A stretch of DNA of 64,000 nucleotides. Origin: Sipunculus nudus. Lineage: Eukaryota; Annelida; Sipuncula; Golfingiida; Sipunculidae. Positions 1 through 12,651 of this stretch are shown here, in pieces. Below the pieces are notes generated by a model, which did not search any database, was not told where the DNA came from, and saw nothing but the letters and a program-made list of their open reading frames with translations. Position 1 is the stretch's first letter. Each line of letters opens with the position of its first letter. A program made the position numbers and the translations under genes. The stretch covers positions 53,890,917 to 53,954,916 of the forward strand of contig CM049319.1 of the NCBI GenBank assembly GCA_026874595.1. Direction: 5' to 3'.

Positions 1-1147
1 CATTTGTCATGAAAATTTCTATTTTTCATGAAATTTTCCATGTTCAGGAGCTGTAAAACGGTCAAAAGTAAGTCAATTGGGACGAAACGCGAACTTGATC
101 TGTAACTGGTCATTATCTGCCCACACATCGGAAATCAGGCCAATATCTGCAAGCATTGCGAAAAAAAGTCTATACAACTGCTTTATTTCGGAATGACGGA
201 ATGACGGAATTACAGACATAGGTAAAACTATATGCCCCGGCCCCTTTTTGCGGGGGCATAAAAAAATGAAATCGCTGGATTTGCAGTCGGAGGACCTATG
301 TAGGTCTTTTTTTAAACCCAAAAATGCATGGATATAGAAAGAACTCATTAAACCCCTTTAATCATCCTCTTCCTATGGGGGGAGGCATAAACAGGTCTAG
401 TGGAAAAGAAAATAGAAGATAACCTTGTTTTTCTCTTGATGGCTGTTTATATGCAATGTTATAGTTGCTTGAGTGCAAAGCCGTAAATATGTAAACATGT
501 TTTTGTAAAGTGTTTTCATCTTAAAATGATTGTTTGTGTGAAATCTTCAAAGCGTGAAATTAAAGCCTTGAAACTATTCGGAATTAACCGAAACCCCATG
601 TGTTTTCATCCTAACACATGCTACTTCTAGGGCTTTCATACATTTTTTTATTATATCCGATCGAAAATTTTTTTTTTTTTGGGGGGGGGGGAGGGGGGGA
701 ATACCTCAGAAGATATTTCTTTAGATGTTAACTCTGATAACAGCTACCCTGGAAATGTAATAAGTAAATACATAAATAAATTTTGGAATAGTGGTATACA
801 ATTAAAAGACATAGAAGAGTACCCACATATTTCATATTAAAGGTGACATTTTTACAGTTTGACATCCAAGATCGGCGTGCCCAGATTCCTTGTCCACCGC
901 CCACTGTCTAAACCTCGTTCACGTTCCTTCTTTCGTATTGACATTTTTTTCTTCATAAACAAACCCAGTGGACAAAAACTATCAACTCAGTTGACAGGTC
1001 AAAGCATCACTGACTCAACTTTGTTTTTACCACAGGCAGCCATACTATATATGCAGGGGTTATTCCACAGATTTTTTTTTATTTTCTTTCGCAAACACTT
1101 TCAAGGTCGTAAAAATACTATCATGATTTTTTAAAATGGCGAACTAA

Positions 1148-1522
1148 GGCAAAAAAAAATAAATAAATAAAATAAAATAAAATTATAATAATAAAAGGTA
1201 TGGTTCTCAGGCACCGCCCGCGTCAATTCTAAACCCCCGCATCATATATTTTTTATTTTGATTTTCAATAAATACTTACCAATTTTGAGCTCCAGCTGCT
1301 CGGACATTTCTTTCAAGATGATAAAATCATACAATTTTGATCAACTTTCCTATTTATTTATGTATTGCTTTTACTTTTTAAGCAAAATATATCAGTTATT
1401 ATCATGCTTTTCCCTTATCATTTAACGAAACATACAAAAAATTAAAAATAAAAATAAACCGCCCGCCCGCATCGATTTCTGAAAAAAAAGTGCCTGAAAA
1501 CCGAACCTTATTTTTTTTGGCC
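1148..1522 (+). mobile_element. Harbinger-like MITE, copy 1, TAA target duplication
   Basis: The ends are GGCAAAAAAAA and TTTTTTTTGGCC, and they are flanked by TAA on both sides (1145-1147 and 1523-1525). Inside each end lie inverted AAAGGTATGGTTCTCAGGCA and TGCCTGAAAACCGAACCTT. A 3-bp TAA duplication is typical of PIF/Harbinger elements. It shares over 300 bases with the copy at 30.3 kb in the opposite orientation. Confidence 0.8.
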
Positions 1523-1525
1523 TAA

Positions 1526-2890
1526 CAGTAAGAAGCCGCTTTGGAATCCAGATTACCCGTAACATTCACTCAGTTATTTATTAATTATTTTCATTTCCTT
1601 CCATAAAGATCAGTTTTTCTGCAAAATATTATGGGGAACATTTAATCAATCATTTAAATAGCTTGTGTAAATGCAAGCATCTGAGCAGGTGATTATCATC
1701 GGACAGTTGTCGGGCCACAACCGTATGAACTACAGCCGATACGGCCAGTCAGGCCATCTTCTTCTATCATTTTTATGGCTACGCTTTCACCGATTTTGAT
1801 ATGAGACACCCGCAAATTAAACAGCCAATACTCACGGCAGATTTGTCTGCAAGGAGTATTTGCCAATATTCTCGCGTACTTTTTTAATGTCCGTTTCACT
1901 TCAAAACATACAACTGAATTGGTGTACATAATAATTTTATATGTTATAACATTTACGTTTCAGGTGCGGCTATGTTGGATGTTATATTCAGCCGCTGGAA
2001 AAAAGCTCAGAATGTCAGGACTGACAAAAAACATGAGATATATGATATTTATTTGTGAAACAAGAGCCACATACAGGATTATGACGTCATCACTATTATG
2101 ACGTAATCACGATAAGAATATTAAGAAATTACTCACACCAGATGGCACTGGCAACACATCTTAAACGAATAGCCTCCTATAAACAGACACATGGTGGCGC
2201 TCTTGAGTGAGCCTGTGGAAGTGCCTATACATTATCTAATGACATCACACTCGGAACTCGTCGCCTCACCTTCGAATTCGGCCGAGGAGTTCCAAGTGAT
2301 GTTGTTTAAAGGCACTCATAATGTACTGCTCTTTGAGAATCTGTGTCGTAAATATTAGCCATTCCTTAATACATGTTTTTTTTGCGTAATCTTGCTAACA
2401 GACAAACAAACTTACCGGCAAACTAACAGTCTCTGGTGAAAACTTAAGCTCCTCTCGGGGATCGTTAGAGAAAATTCACCACCTTAAGGTAGTTACCTCA
2501 GGTTTTAATCCAGTTCTGCTATCTAGCAATATAACTGACAAATCTTAGATAAGTCAAGATCAGATAAGTCAGCATTAAAAAATGGAAGCGGCTACCTCCA
2601 CATAAAAACAAAGAAACTGACAAATCTTGAGCGAGCTATACTTTGCTCTGTGTAAAGAATAAATCAAGTTTATTGATAATATAATGCAATCTCTAGAATT
2701 TATTGACAAGTTGGCCTGTCCGAACTTACTCTGTACCTGCATAGCCACGCGATTAATAATGTGTACTTAGTCTGGCCAAACAAATATCTGTCAGTGGTTG
2801 TACACATGGCAGAGACGACGAAGGCGGCCTTAAATTATGCGCATTTCTGGTGAGATATATATATATATATCACCAGAATATATATATATT
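1526..2890. other. No gene recognised (1.5-2.9 kb)
   Basis: The only frame of note is on the minus strand at 1696-1929 (77 codons, ending GLTGRIGCSSYGCGPTTVR). It has balanced codon composition but no family I know and no convincing splice context. The rest is AT-rich, with a TA stretch at 2855-2890. Confidence 0.5.
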
Positions 2891-3066
2891 CAGTAAAACA
2901 TTGCTTTACGACCACCTGCATGTCCAAGGAACCGCCTCAAAATAACGACAAATTTTCATGGTCCCATTTCTATTTTGCTCTTCAGACCTCGCTCAGACGA
3001 CCACCCCAAAAAAAGCGACCACTTCATCGAAGTCCAATTAGCGGTCGTAATTTCAAGGTTTTACTG
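2891..3066. mobile_element. 176-bp TIR MITE, family T, copy 1
   Basis: The left end CAGTAAAACATTGCTTTACG and the right end, in reverse complement, CAGTAAAACCTTGAAATTACG are inverted repeats followed by ACC. Internal ACGACCACC motifs are shared with copies at 29.9 and 36.6 kb. The right side borders the TA microsatellite at 3096. Confidence 0.7.
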
Positions 3067-3092
3067 TGTATAATAGATATATCTATGTATAT

Positions 3093-3095
<3 letters not shown>

Positions 3096-3147
<52 letters not shown>
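3096..3147. repeat. TA microsatellite followed by CA
   Basis: This is an uninterrupted (TA)n of about 40 bases passing into (CA)5. It adjoins the right end of the family T MITE. Confidence 0.95.
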
Positions 3148-3221
3148 TATGTGTAGTGTTTTAAGTGTGTTATCTCGTCTGTTACAGAGAAAATAAAAAT
3201 GTATAGGTGTAAACCCTGTTA

Positions 3222-3553
3222 GGGTACCTTTGAAAAAGATTATTGTTACTTACGGTAACTACCGCACTTGCTTATCAGCGCCATCTAGTATTCAAACTTT
3301 GAACGATTTAGAAGTTTAAGATATCGTTCTTTTCAATTAAATGTTAACTTTAATCATATTTCAGTGCAACGTATAGTGAAGCTTTATGTATTCCTTTTAG
3401 CGATCCACTCAAATGTATAATAATAAACAAAGGAACTGGCCAGTTTTAATGCCTTAATCAAACGTAATGTGTTTCACTAAATGAACATAAGATGGCACTG
3501 ATATGCAAAAGCGGGAGTTACCGTAAATAAAAATAACCTTGTTTAAGGTACCC
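3222..3553. mobile_element. 332-bp MITE with ~65-bp inverted ends
   Basis: The left end GGGTACCTTTGAAAAAGATT and the reverse of the right end GGGTACCTTAAACAAGGTTA remain alignable for about 65 bases, through TTACGGTAACT and CAGYGCCATCT. No clear target duplication was found. No coding capacity. Confidence 0.8.
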
Positions 3554-4044
3554 CATTGCAGTCCTTTGTTAATGTTAACAAAACACCAAGGGTGTACATT
3601 ATACAATTACACATTATACGTATTTTAATATTGTTTTGATTTTATTTTTGAGAATCTTCAAAATAATTCATATAAAAATTATTATGAGGTAGTAAAATCA
3701 ATTTATAGTCATGTGTAATTCAGAGACAAGACGCACAGAAGCCTAGTGCCAGTGGAAGAATCCCCTTGCATGACTCTGACAGGAATAACATTAATTGTTC
3801 TTTTTATCCTATTTTTCATGCCTCAGTTTTGTTAAACTCTGGTGCATTGATGAGTGTTATAACTCTTTTTATAAATAAGGTAAAATTCTTTATTCGTTTT
3901 GTAAATCGATAATGTAATTTATTTTATAACTTGATTATTCAAATGATTAATTTATTGTACATTTTATTATCAGATTGTAAGGAATACATTTGGGATTATT
4001 TCTGAGGCGCACTCCGATTGCACTTTGTCCCCAATCAACTATAA

Positions 4045-4232
4045 TGCATGTTGAATTATAGTCCATTTCACCACCTGCTGTCCACCTGTTTTTTGTAGAT
4101 GATTTACTTAAAAGTTTATATTTTTCAATATTTTCCAAGTAAACAAAATAGAGAAGTGACAACCTAATATGGCAGTAAAGAATTTTACAATAAATCCCCT
4201 GTTCATGTTTCACAACATTTAAGTCTCTTTAT
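4045..4232 (-). repeat. Dispersed repeat D, copy 1
   Basis: In reverse complement it reads GAGACTTAAATGTTGTGAAACATG and on to AACAGGTGGACAGCAGGTGG, quoted in parts, and it aligns along its length with 63308-63475 (GAGACTTAAATGTTGTGAGA ... GGTGAAATGGACTATAAAT). A third related end is near 4550-4600. No termini were defined. Confidence 0.7.
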
Positions 4233-4982
4233 CATGATCTGGCAGATATTGTGTGTCCCTCCAAAAGTAGACATCTTTGTTTTAGCTGGTTATATTTTTT
4301 AGAGTGTGTACATGAGATCATCCAATCAGCAGCTGTCAGTTGAGGCTGTTTTTGCATGTGACCAATGACCTTGACCGCCATAAGTGGGTCTGATATGTTG
4401 TAAAATGTAGACTGATTTCTCATATTTTCAGAAAATTCTGTTACTCAAATAAGGAAAAAGGTAGAAATTAAGTTACCTAGTTGAAAATTAGGTTCTGTAA
4501 TCCTCTCCTCTACACTATAATTGTTTCCCTTGAAATGTAACAAATAAAAATTTTCATAGCAAAAAAACAGGTGGACATGAGGGGATGAATCGGACTATAA
4601 CACGAAAAAAGCGTCTTCTCTTTGAAATAAATTGGTACCTGCCAAAAATCTCCACTGAAACCGTTGGCTCACTTCTGTACAAGAGTGTTCAAAACAGTGG
4701 ACTCCTACTGGCAGGTAAGGACTAAAAAAATCAGGACGAGCCAATCTCGAGTCTGATACGACCAAGCTCTGTAGCTAACTATATGAAGACATATACACAC
4801 GCGTGAACTGCTGATGACAAAATATTAACGTAATAAAGACTATTCTAGGCTAAGTTTTAGTTCAGCAACGGGAGCTAAATGTTATTAAACATTGAAGCAA
4901 TAAGCATGCGTAAACTACCATACAGATACACATGATAAGCTCCGGTTTCCATTTAAAATTTCTTTTAAAAATGGATTTGTAT

Positions 4983-5096
4983 TGGACTTGGCACTTGGAC
5001 TCGGGTTCCACTCGAAGCAGGTAGACTTGGACTCAAACCTCATGGACTCGGACTTGCGCATGGACTCGAGTGGCCTGGACTCAGACCTGCACCCGA
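4983..5096. repeat. Short irregular GGACTCGGACTTG repeat
   Basis: TTGGACTC/ATGGACTCG motifs recur about nine times in 110 bases at irregular spacing. Overlapping open frames on both strands come from this repeat. Confidence 0.7.
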
Positions 5097-5991
5097 CTAC
5101 CAATTTATATGGAGGTTGCTTCCTTGCCAAGACTGGCGACAGTTTCCATAAGGTTGATTATAATTCACCATCATGCTACCGTGACTAACCATGTACTTAG
5201 TCCCCTGTTTGTTAGAAAACCTATCCGAAAAGGGGTTCGGGACAAACAGTACAACCGACGCGAACCTTATTGAACAAACAAACAACTTTCATGACAGTTA
5301 TGTCACAGCGGACAGATAAATTGGCGATGTATCAGGTAGCGCATTGGGATGTAAACAGGCGTACATGGACAATATTTGACCGCCTGAGGCTTTAACTTAA
5401 GTCACTCAACTAATTCTTTTAGTACAGTTCAGCACCGGTAACATATTAAACACCATCCAATCAAACAAAAGTTCACCTGATACGTAATTTATATAACCTC
5501 CCCGATAGGGACCCAAGGTTTCTATGGTTCAAAGGGACACAATGAGTGCAGAATTTACGTTTCAGTTGCCTTAAGGTCTGCACATGAATACACTCGGTCC
5601 ATTCAAGTTTACTAATATTTCTCTAAAGGGCGTATCACCGTGTACTTAAATACTAACTGATAGCTACCTCAAGTGTTGCAGCTGAGTCCATACAACAGAT
5701 GCAGATCAATTGAGCCCCCCCCCCCCCCCCCCCCCCACCTCCACAGCCTTTTATTGGACCTAGGTAAATATCAGGATATAAGAAAAAACACGCTTGAGCA
5801 ACGCTACAATGTTTACTCGAACATGTTTTCTTGTATTTATAATTTTGTGCACTTCCGGTACATCTGGTTTACAGTAAACCGGTTCCAAGTGTGCACAGGC
5901 AAATCTGGTTATAGTCTGTGGGTGACCAGTTAAGCTACCATTTGACCTAATCCTTCCCCAAATATTACTTCAGCCATACCCCAAAATTCGG

Positions 5992-6110
5992 ATCATCGGT
6001 ACCATTTTGGTGACAAATTTTCACCATTTGTCCTTGATAGGTATACATGTGTAGGTAATAAAAATGCCTGATAGCAGTATGAAAGTGGTAGCTTTCAGTG
6101 AATAAATGGA
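5992..6110 (+). repeat. Dispersed repeat F, copy 1
   Basis: ATCATCGGTACCA and AATGCCTGATAGCAGTATGA plus AAGTGGTAGCTTTC recur in inverted orientation at 9830-9953. Confidence 0.75.
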
Positions 6111-6472
6111 TGTTTTATGTCGGATGACGTGCAAATGTTATGTATCTCAAGGACACCGACTTCAGAGTGGTTATAAGCCCCATACTACTAAATATGTAAA
6201 ACTTATCTAGTCAAAGTTGGTCTCAAATGATAGCTTTAACCATACGCTTCAGTATGACATGCAATTTATGGCCACTAGGGGTATACTGCTTAAGTAAAAC
6301 ATTCTTATAGTTACACTCACCGCTAGGAAAAACGCCTAAGGAGTGGTTATATAAATTTACTTCATACAACTTTATATGCCAAACTTATATCAAGCAAAAT
6401 AATCTTTTCAATGATGTATCATTTATGATCAATAGGTGTTTACCTACAGTTAAACTTTCTTATACCCTCACA

Positions 6473-6660
6473 GGGGCAGATCCAGGATTTAAAATGGAGG
6501 GGTCCACCCCAGGACTGATGGCAAAGTTGTAAAAAAGGTCCCCAGGTCCGAAAAAAGGGAGGGGGGGGGGGTTCCAGGACACAAAACTTTGTCTGAAACC
6601 TATCAAAAAGTTGTAGCGACTTGAAAGGACCCCCCCCCCCCCCGCTTCTGCCTCACCCTT
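6473..6660 (+). repeat. GCAGATCCAGGATTTAA repeat with G11 and C14 runs
   Basis: This is a related copy of the GGATCCAGGATTT family, here with one G run (6561-6571) and one C run (6630-6643) in the same repeat. The reading frame on the minus strand through it is compositional. Confidence 0.5.
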
Positions 6661-9600
6661 AAGAAAAATACTCCATATATGGAATACATCTACAGATATA
6701 ACGTTATTTCGGTAACCGAATACAGCTGGAACTGTTCTGTAGTAATATTGATCACTGGACTGGTATTTTGTTTGTAAGCTATAGGTTGTCCTAACTTGTG
6801 CAAGCCAAAACAATATAACTCATTTCATTCCATGGCTTATTCATTGGAGATGATAAATAAGTATGAGGTGTGCTGAATTATTATAAGATTTCTCTCTACT
6901 ATATTTAAACTTTGCTGATCACAAGTGTTTGTATTCATAATGTTATGACCAATAACCAGCATAATGAACCCATGACTGGTATGTCAGTGTTAGTTTTAAG
7001 TATCGCCACTTACGTTGACTTCAGTCAAAATGATCTTTTTCAGCTCTTCCTATGCAAGTCAGGAAATAAAAAGAGATAGCTTTCATGTGAGGGATAGCAT
7101 AAACTTATATTCGCTTATTGTTGTATTTCATTTTTGATTTTACCTACGATTTGTAATGTGCTTTACCAAACATTGATCATGTGACTTTTACGAGTATATA
7201 AACTACTGATGGCACCATTTATGTTTACATATCTTGTGCGAACAAAACTGGTACATTTCCATTTTTTCTGAATGGAAAGAAAATTTAATCTATATGTAGC
7301 TTACCGATTATAATGGACTAGAGCTGAAATGGTATTTCTTAGTTCACTCTCTATTGTTCCATCATTATTCTCGATTATGAGCAATGCAAAAAAGTAAGAC
7401 TTTTTTTCTTTTTGTGAATAACAGACTGCAATTATCAGTGTGATATATATATATATCAAGGCACAATTCGTAATCGCTAGTCCTGGGATGTTCAAACGTT
7501 GTGTATACAGGTTCTCTTAAACTCTCCTTAGTCGATAAGAATTAGATCACTGACCAATATAGATTCAGCTGAGCATTATGACCAGCGGTGCACTTAGTAA
7601 AGTTAAACATTTTAAATCAACAGAAGAGGTAACAGGTAATTATGTATTTAAGATATAGAATATGTTTACTTATGTACACATGTACTTTGAACATGTACTT
7701 ATATTCAGCGTGAATGTTCGCTGTGTGATAAAGACTCTTTACAGAATTGTTTGTTACATTATTTCACAACTAGCTCCTTGTGTATTTTAAACTTCCATAT
7801 TCCAAAATAAAACTAAGTAATGTTCAATGTTAGTTTAAAGGAAAATAAACAATATCAGTTTATAAGTTCATAATCATATAAATATGCAATCGCTTACTGA
7901 CAGAAGAACATCAAATCTGATGAGTTCTGTTTTGCATGGTTGTAAAGATAACACAGAGTGGAATATGAAAATCATTTCTTCATTATTATTTTGGATTATC
8001 ACCGGGGATTTTATAAGTCTATTATATCTTATAGTTATTTCAAGCCTGGCTACCTTGCAAAATCAAGTGATAAGAAAGTTAGCACTTGCAAGGAATTAAA
8101 ATAGAAATCACCAGGAGAATGACAAATCAGTTACTTTCATGTTTATTATCATGTGTGTTTATACTGAAATGTTTAAATAAAAAAATAATACAAAAAAAAC
8201 TGTTTTAGAATATGTATCTACATTTTGTGATCTAACAGTTACAATTATATCCTACTAAGCGAGAGATGGCAAAACCATAAACCCCATTGATATTATATTT
8301 GTTCGGTCAGTAGAACAGCCAGTGATTAACATGATCTCCCTCAAACCAGGGACAAATGGTGTTTTGACAGTTCAGTGAAAAATTGCATTTTAAAGATAAA
8401 AACAAAATGATCTTAATGGCACTCTTTGGTGCAAGTACATGGCCCAAGGCGAACCATGTATGTCTTCCAATCCGGTAAAGTTGGTTGACACTGGACTGCT
8501 AGGGTCTTGTTTGAAAAATAATCCCTGAACTCCTGAGTCAAAGCAGGTTAGAATTAAATTAGATTTGTTCAATTTCAACAACTGATTTTATTTATTTGGG
8601 CTTATCACTAGCATTTACTGGACTTTTGTAAAACATAAAACCGGAACAGGATGAGTTATTGCACTTACTGGCTTAATAGCACAGTGGTATATATTCTCGT
8701 TAAAACACTGTTTGCCCCACGATTCAAATAAACATCTGGTTTCGGTTATAGAAAATAAAATTTATTTAGAAATTTCTTCTGTCACAAATGTTAACAGTAT
8801 AAAACATAGGCAACTTAGAATGAATAACTTACAGCTGCCTCACAATTAGTCCAGACACAAAGGCAAACTGCAATATCTATCATTTATTTATGGTGCCACC
8901 CAAGCAACATGTTGTAGGTACATTTACTGCTCTTGCCTTCATTTTATATGTTAATTTAGAATATTTACATGGAAATATATCAGCAGACAACATAGCCCTA
9001 TCTCAGCCGAATGCTTTTATATATTTCGTGTAAGAAATCGAATTTGGCCAGAAGTGCAGATACGGCGGCCTAGTTTGTACGATATCACAAGTGACTTAGG
9101 CACCAATATAACAAAAACATACAAATAAAAATATACTGCATAAAATGACTTTTCGCCCTTTTTTTCAACCGGAGACATGCAAAAAACATATATTCACACA
9201 ACTAGCCGAGTACCCGTGCCTGCATACATGTCATGTGTGACATTCGGCTTGCGACATCCGAGTTTTAGTCTATACATCGGCCCCCGAAAGCAGCCACGTC
9301 GAATAATTTGGAGGATTTACCAATCAGAATTAAAAAAGTGCGTGGGTATGCGACACAAAAGTACTCAATGTTTTCGACAGACAGTTGGTGGCAATGAGAC
9401 ATATACCGGCTAACTGAAGAACGGAATAACACCTTTCTCTGACCAGGCCCAAATCCACAAATTGTACTTGGGTGCCAGACATGTTTTTTTTTCAGCTAAA
9501 AGACTTCAGACTTTATTAACGACTTTATAAAACCGAACTGGTCACGTTTGATCTTATCAGAAGTACGCCTTGTGTTTTTTTTAATAAATTAGCTATAATT

Positions 9601-9829
9601 ATAAAAATTCCTATGATACAGGGTGAAGAAAAGTAATCATATCTTTAGAATTTGGAAAGCTATATATACATGAATGACACACCAGATGAAAGCTATAAAT
9701 GTCTACTATCAACTGACATCAAACTTGTTTTAAAACAGGCATTACATAAAATGTTATAACTATATAATATTTTTATATAACTGTGTCTAGCAAAATTGCA
9801 ATTTCGGTGCAAGTACTATTCAAAACAGG

Positions 9830-9953
9830 CTGATATTTTACAGAAAGCTACCACTTTTATACTGCTATCAGGCATTTTTTTTATCTTACACACATACACC
9901 TTTCAAAAAATCATTGATAGCAATTGTCACCTGTTTGGTACCGATGAACGCTC
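9830..9953 (-). repeat. Dispersed repeat F, copy 2 (inverted)
   Basis: In reverse complement it reads TCATCGGTACCAAACAGGTG and AATGCCTGATAGCAGTATAA then AAGTGGTAGCTTTC, matching copy 1 at 6.0 kb. Outside this core the two diverge. Confidence 0.75.
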
Positions 9954-11308
9954 TGGTTGATGTTAAAAGTACGAAGTTGCAGCACAGTTAACAACCAAGT
10001 GATGACAGTGAAAACATCGTTTTATTGAATAGATTGATTAAAGCATTTGCAAAGCGAACTACAGTGCGGACGGAAAGCGTACCACTTCGAGACTAAATTT
10101 AACCGATTTAGTGTAACCCGATTTAGATGCGAACTAAGTGCGGATACGGCCAAAGTCTGAGGCCTTGAAGTCCAACTTTTTCTAAGCAAAGTCCTTTGAA
10201 AACTGTTCTATCTTTCCTTCTTTTTGTTTAGAGAAAGTTTGTTGAAGTATCAACCATGCATGGCCCAAGTGAAAATATATTTATTCAATGAGTTGATGTT
10301 TTGAGGTCAGTTTCATAATTTTTGTCAGACAGTCTTCAAGACCTCTCGGTTTCTGCATATTTAATTGAACAGTTTTTCGGGGTATGCGCGCTCTGTGCGG
10401 GCTAACTAATGCCTCATGCGAGCATGGATCTCTTATCTTCGTATCTGCTACACTACTGGTATACCCGTAACTGCGAAATATAACTAACGACATCGTCGCT
10501 TTAAGCTTTACGTAAAATGACAGTTTCCATGAGTGTTTTCGACTGTCGAAAGGCAAGGATTTATGTACGGAGAGCGCGTGGTGGAAACCGTGAATATGTT
10601 ACAGTCAATGCATTTGTAAAATCAGTCAATTTGTAAATTGCCTGAAATTTTCAGTCAATTTACAAATTGCCCGATTCATTCAGGCACTTATTTAAATGAC
10701 TAAAATTTTTAGGCATTTTACAAATTGGTTGCAAAATTAGTCAGTTTATCTGACACGATGACTGAAATGTAAAACAATGAAATACTATAGTTATATGGTA
10801 ACAAAGATTTAAATGATATTTCGTTTATTTTATATACCTTACTTAAACACATAAATGCATTTTACATCATATCATTGTATAAAGTAATAATTTATTTGAT
10901 CCAAGGCGTCCACCTGACTTAATTCTAGTTCTAGCAGAAATATTTTGTAATCATATGAGATTTAAATATTATATTATCTTAGGTGCACTATTACCTTTTG
11001 CACTTTGGGAACGGGTATGGAGGGGATGACCCCCTAACTCGATGCGGGAACATTGTCACAAATCCTTCAAACATTTCAGCATTTTTAAGCAATGATAAAA
11101 CTAAGAATATTCTCGCTTCAGAAATTTACAATATATTCAATAATTTGACCTATAAAAATACTTTGGGCAGCAAACGTCCCAAAAGAAACCATCCCCCCCC
11201 CCACACACACACACAAAATTGGATCCGCAGCTGGTAATTTTCGAAAAAAAGTTATTGTTTAAATTCCCGAAATCTGTTTGGATCATTTAATTAGTGCTTT
11301 AATAGTTG

Positions 11309-12651
11309 CAGGATAGGCCAAAAGCCGGCTTTTACTCGTATTGACCGGACCGGTGGCTATAGCTGGTTTTATCCGGTTAATACTGGCTAATACTGGCTAA
11401 TACTGGTCAATACCTTGCAATATATGTACTGCTTCATCTGACAAATCATTCATACAATATACTTTATTACTCAGGCTTTTAAGTAGTCGCAGTAATATAT
11501 TGTTTATCTGACAAACTATTCATACTGCACACTTTTTAAAATTACTGTAGTGTCTGTGATATAAGATACATGAAGGCTACCTAGTGCATTGAACCATGGG
11601 GTTAGTAGATGGACAGGTGGAAGGGAAACAGTTATGTGACCAAATTTGATTAGTCTTTAGATGATCCTGAACACAACTGGATCCACTGTATGGCCCCCTG
11701 GTAATTATTGTTTGTTTTAAAATACTGACTTGCATTAATTAAGGAAAACTGGCCTTTTTTCTTCTGCTCAAAGCCCAGAATGAAGATGCTATTGATGAGA
11801 GAATCCAGAAACTTGAACCAATACATAATGTTGGCCTTAAGGCCAATTGCAATTGCGCTCGACAAATTTAAGTCTGACAGTGCAACAATTGCTGATGTTT
11901 GTGAGGTGTGGCTTGACCTGTTTTGTGAACCGGAGCTTGAAGCCCACAAGTACAAAGTTAAGAGAAGATTTAACCAAGCAATGTGGTGGAAGTGCATAAT
12001 GAACTCAAAACATTAAACTAGGATTTATGTAACAACACAACTCTAGTGCATGTCTGCCATTTCGGCATCTATAGGGCATATTTTTTTCAAACTTCAGTCA
12101 CATACAAAACAAACCCATGAACAGACTGTCTACAGAAGAATGCCAAGTTTGTGGCCTGCAACTGGGCCCTGAGGGGGAGTGAAGAGGCCGTTTCGTGAGA
12201 CTTGCACAGTGTGGCCACTAATTTGTGACATTTTCCCTTTAACTCATGTCATTTGACAATTCAAAAATTTATACCAACTGTAATTCTTTATAATTAAATA
12301 AGCATGCAAATAACGTCTCAAAGTATAACTTGGTTTCCCTCTATAGTCTCAGTACTACCTTGCGAAAACTGGTATAATATTTATTATATTTGTATCATTA
12401 TCCTTGACCATGTGTCATTTTAAATAAATTATTTTAGTATTTCCTGGGACAATGTATAATGAACAAGCTTGCATTACAATAAAACAATTTAGAAATAATG
12501 CTGTTGTTGTTTATTTGGCTTTGAGCATTTTTAATTATTAAAATGAAGAGTATTGGCCAGTGATAGCCAGTATTGGCCAGTTTCGAAGAATTAATCGGGC
12601 CGGCTTTAGCCAGCGGTTATAGCCGGTGGCGTTTCTTACCGGCCAACCCTG
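11309..12651 (+). mobile_element. hAT-like transposon nested in the 3.0-kb element
   Basis: The left end CAGGATAGGCCAAAAGCCGG and the reverse of the right end CAGGGTTGGCCGGTAAGAAA share CAGG-T-GGCC, and both flanks carry TACTGGCYA-type subterminal repeats. The 8 bases before it (AATAGTTG) and after it (AATAATTA) match at 6 of 8, as expected for an aged hAT target duplication. It contains a broken transposase-like frame. Confidence 0.78.
11755..12016 (+). pseudogene. Broken hAT-type transposase fragment
   Basis: One frame reads NEDAIDERIQKLE near 11780-11820; a neighbouring frame then continues with LRPIAIALDKFKSDSATIAD and VCEVWLDLFCEPELE to KRRFNQAM. The LRPIA-ALDK-QSDS-TIAD-CE-WLDL pattern is what I recall from invertebrate hAT-like transposases upstream of the dimerisation region. 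The change of frame near 11840 and the stop shortly after KRRFNQAM show it is inactive. Family call is from memory. Confidence 0.55.

Larger units (their letters stand above)
4233..10601. other. No gene recognised (4.2-10.6 kb)
   Basis: Apart from the listed repeats and a C22 run at 5715-5736, this is AT-rich sequence. Frames are short, lack similarity to anything I know, and mostly start or end inside low-complexity stretches. Confidence 0.55.
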
